64,000 bases of DNA from HIMB11 sp965657135. GTDB lineage: Bacteria > Pseudomonadota > Alphaproteobacteria > Rhodobacterales > Rhodobacteraceae. Below are positions 63,576 through 64,000 of this stretch, piece after piece. A model generated the notes under the pieces. The model was not told the origin of the DNA, did no database searches, and saw only the letters and a program-made list of their open reading frames with translations. Each line of letters begins with the position of its first letter. Positions within the stretch are counted from its first letter, which is position 1. The translations under genes and the position numbers were made by a program. Location: assembly GCA_965657135.1 (NCBI GenBank), contig CBFHNF010000013.1:1-64000 (forward strand). The letters are read 5' to 3'.

Positions 63576-64000
63576 TTACTGTTCACGCTGTGAAAATTCT
63601 TCAATCACATAATCAATACCCTCGTTCACGTCCGCAGCCATCGCCTCAGCCGCTGCGGTTACGTGACTACTTCGCACAGCGGCAATAGCCTCTTTGTGAT
63701 GGTCCACCAAATTTTGCGTGCCGACACGCCCGCATACAATTCGAAGTGACGGCCCATAGCGCAACCAAAGGTTATCCGCCAAAGCTTCTAGGATTGGCGC
63801 ATTTGCAAATGAATAAAGTGATTTATGAAATTCATAATTATGACGTAAGTAGGCGCCGACATCGCCTCGCGAAATTGCCAAGTCTAAGTCAGAGTCCAAT
63901 GATTCAAGGTTTTTTAAGCCCATTTCATCAATATTTGAAAACGCCTTAGATGTTAATTCATGTTCCATAGAAGCTCGCGCAAATTTCAATTCAGCAAGGT
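63576..64000 (-). CDS. GntR family regulator, FCD domain (partial, runs off the window)
   Basis: The visible 141 codons form the C-terminal FCD ligand-binding domain of a FadR-like GntR regulator: LAISRGDVGAYLRHNYEFHKSLYSFA, then HHKEAIAAVRSSHVTAAAEAM with metal-binding histidines, and a helical end. The frame is open to the window end at 64000, so the DNA-binding N-terminus lies outside. It probably controls the aminotransferase gene 90 bases downstream. The ligand is unknown; polyamine-related amino acids are one possibility. Confidence 0.88.
   Translation of the reverse strand, partial: LAELKFARASMEHELTSKAFSNIDEMGLKNLESLDSDLDLAISRGDVGAYLRHNYEFHKSLYSFANAPILEALADNLWLRYGPSLRIVCGRVGTQNLVDHHKEAIAAVRSSHVTAAAEAMAADVNEGIDYVIEEFSQREQ

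Overview
The window is chromosomal DNA from an alphaproteobacterium of the Rhodobacterales (Roseobacter-like). Supporting signs are the conserved blocks histone-deacetylase-like gene/xseB/ispA/dxs, rimP-nusA-ylxR-infB, lptC-lptA-lptB-hpf-ptsN and xdhABC joined to a BMP-type ABC transporter, an NfeD/SPFH pair, and a DinB with an N-terminal zinc-ribbon-like extension. Base composition looks moderate for this order, with AT-rich intergenic regions. Genes are densely packed, often with ATGA or overlapping-stop junctions. I see no insertion sequence, prophage, CRISPR array or rRNA operon; one tRNA (Val, GAC) lies at the left edge.

Layout: 1-8.9 kb holds tRNA-Val, an N-formylglutamate amidohydrolase-type gene, dinB, a stomatin/NfeD pair, nadE and dnaE. 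From 9.1 to 18.3 kb is a co-directional purine module: three xanthine dehydrogenase genes, then an ABC ATPase, two permeases and a BMP-family binding protein, closed by a strong terminator. From 18.3 to 21.8 kb are a DUF938 methyltransferase, an M48 lipoprotein peptidase, a small conserved hypothetical gene and modBC without modA. From 22 to 32.7 kb is core machinery (rimP, nusA, ylxR, infB, mutT, argJ, a parvulin PPIase, secA). From 32.8 to 41.6 kb are two secreted proteins, radC, nhaA, a MarR regulator, a nitrilase-like gene, grxC, comF, a methyltransferase and hemH. From 41.6 to 45.0 kb is a compact five-gene minus-strand operon (hotdog thioesterase, APH-like kinase, histidine-phosphatase-fold protein, MaoC hydratase, SDR) that looks like an acyl-CoA catabolic set. 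From 45.2 to 49.0 kb are rnd, lptCAB, hpf and ptsN. Then come cysQ, dnaK-dnaJ behind a heat-shock-like promoter, a thiolase, an epimerase-like gene, dxs-ispA-xseB and an HDAC-like gene, a decayed ABC ATPase, panC-panB, a class III aminotransferase and a GntR/FCD regulator cut by the window edge.

The more unusual observations are four apparent gene-integrity lesions: radC is frameshifted at a seven-T run, comF is split by one in-frame TGA, cysQ has an excellent ribosome-binding site in front of ATA instead of ATG, and a polyamine-type ABC ATPase upstream of panC has lost its Walker A region and C-terminal half. Other points are a 14-bp perfect inverted repeat after secA, a hairpin plus terminator just before rimP, an nhaA leader hairpin abutting the ribosome-binding site, and a periplasmic binding/OmpA-like fusion protein. 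I found no clearly new defence or mobile system; the APH-kinase/phosphatase-fold operon is the best candidate for an under-described pathway.

Two non-coding stretches approach or exceed 300 bases: 49968-50474, which holds the dnaK promoter and otherwise nothing convincing, and 59859-60343, which holds the ABC ATPase remnant.
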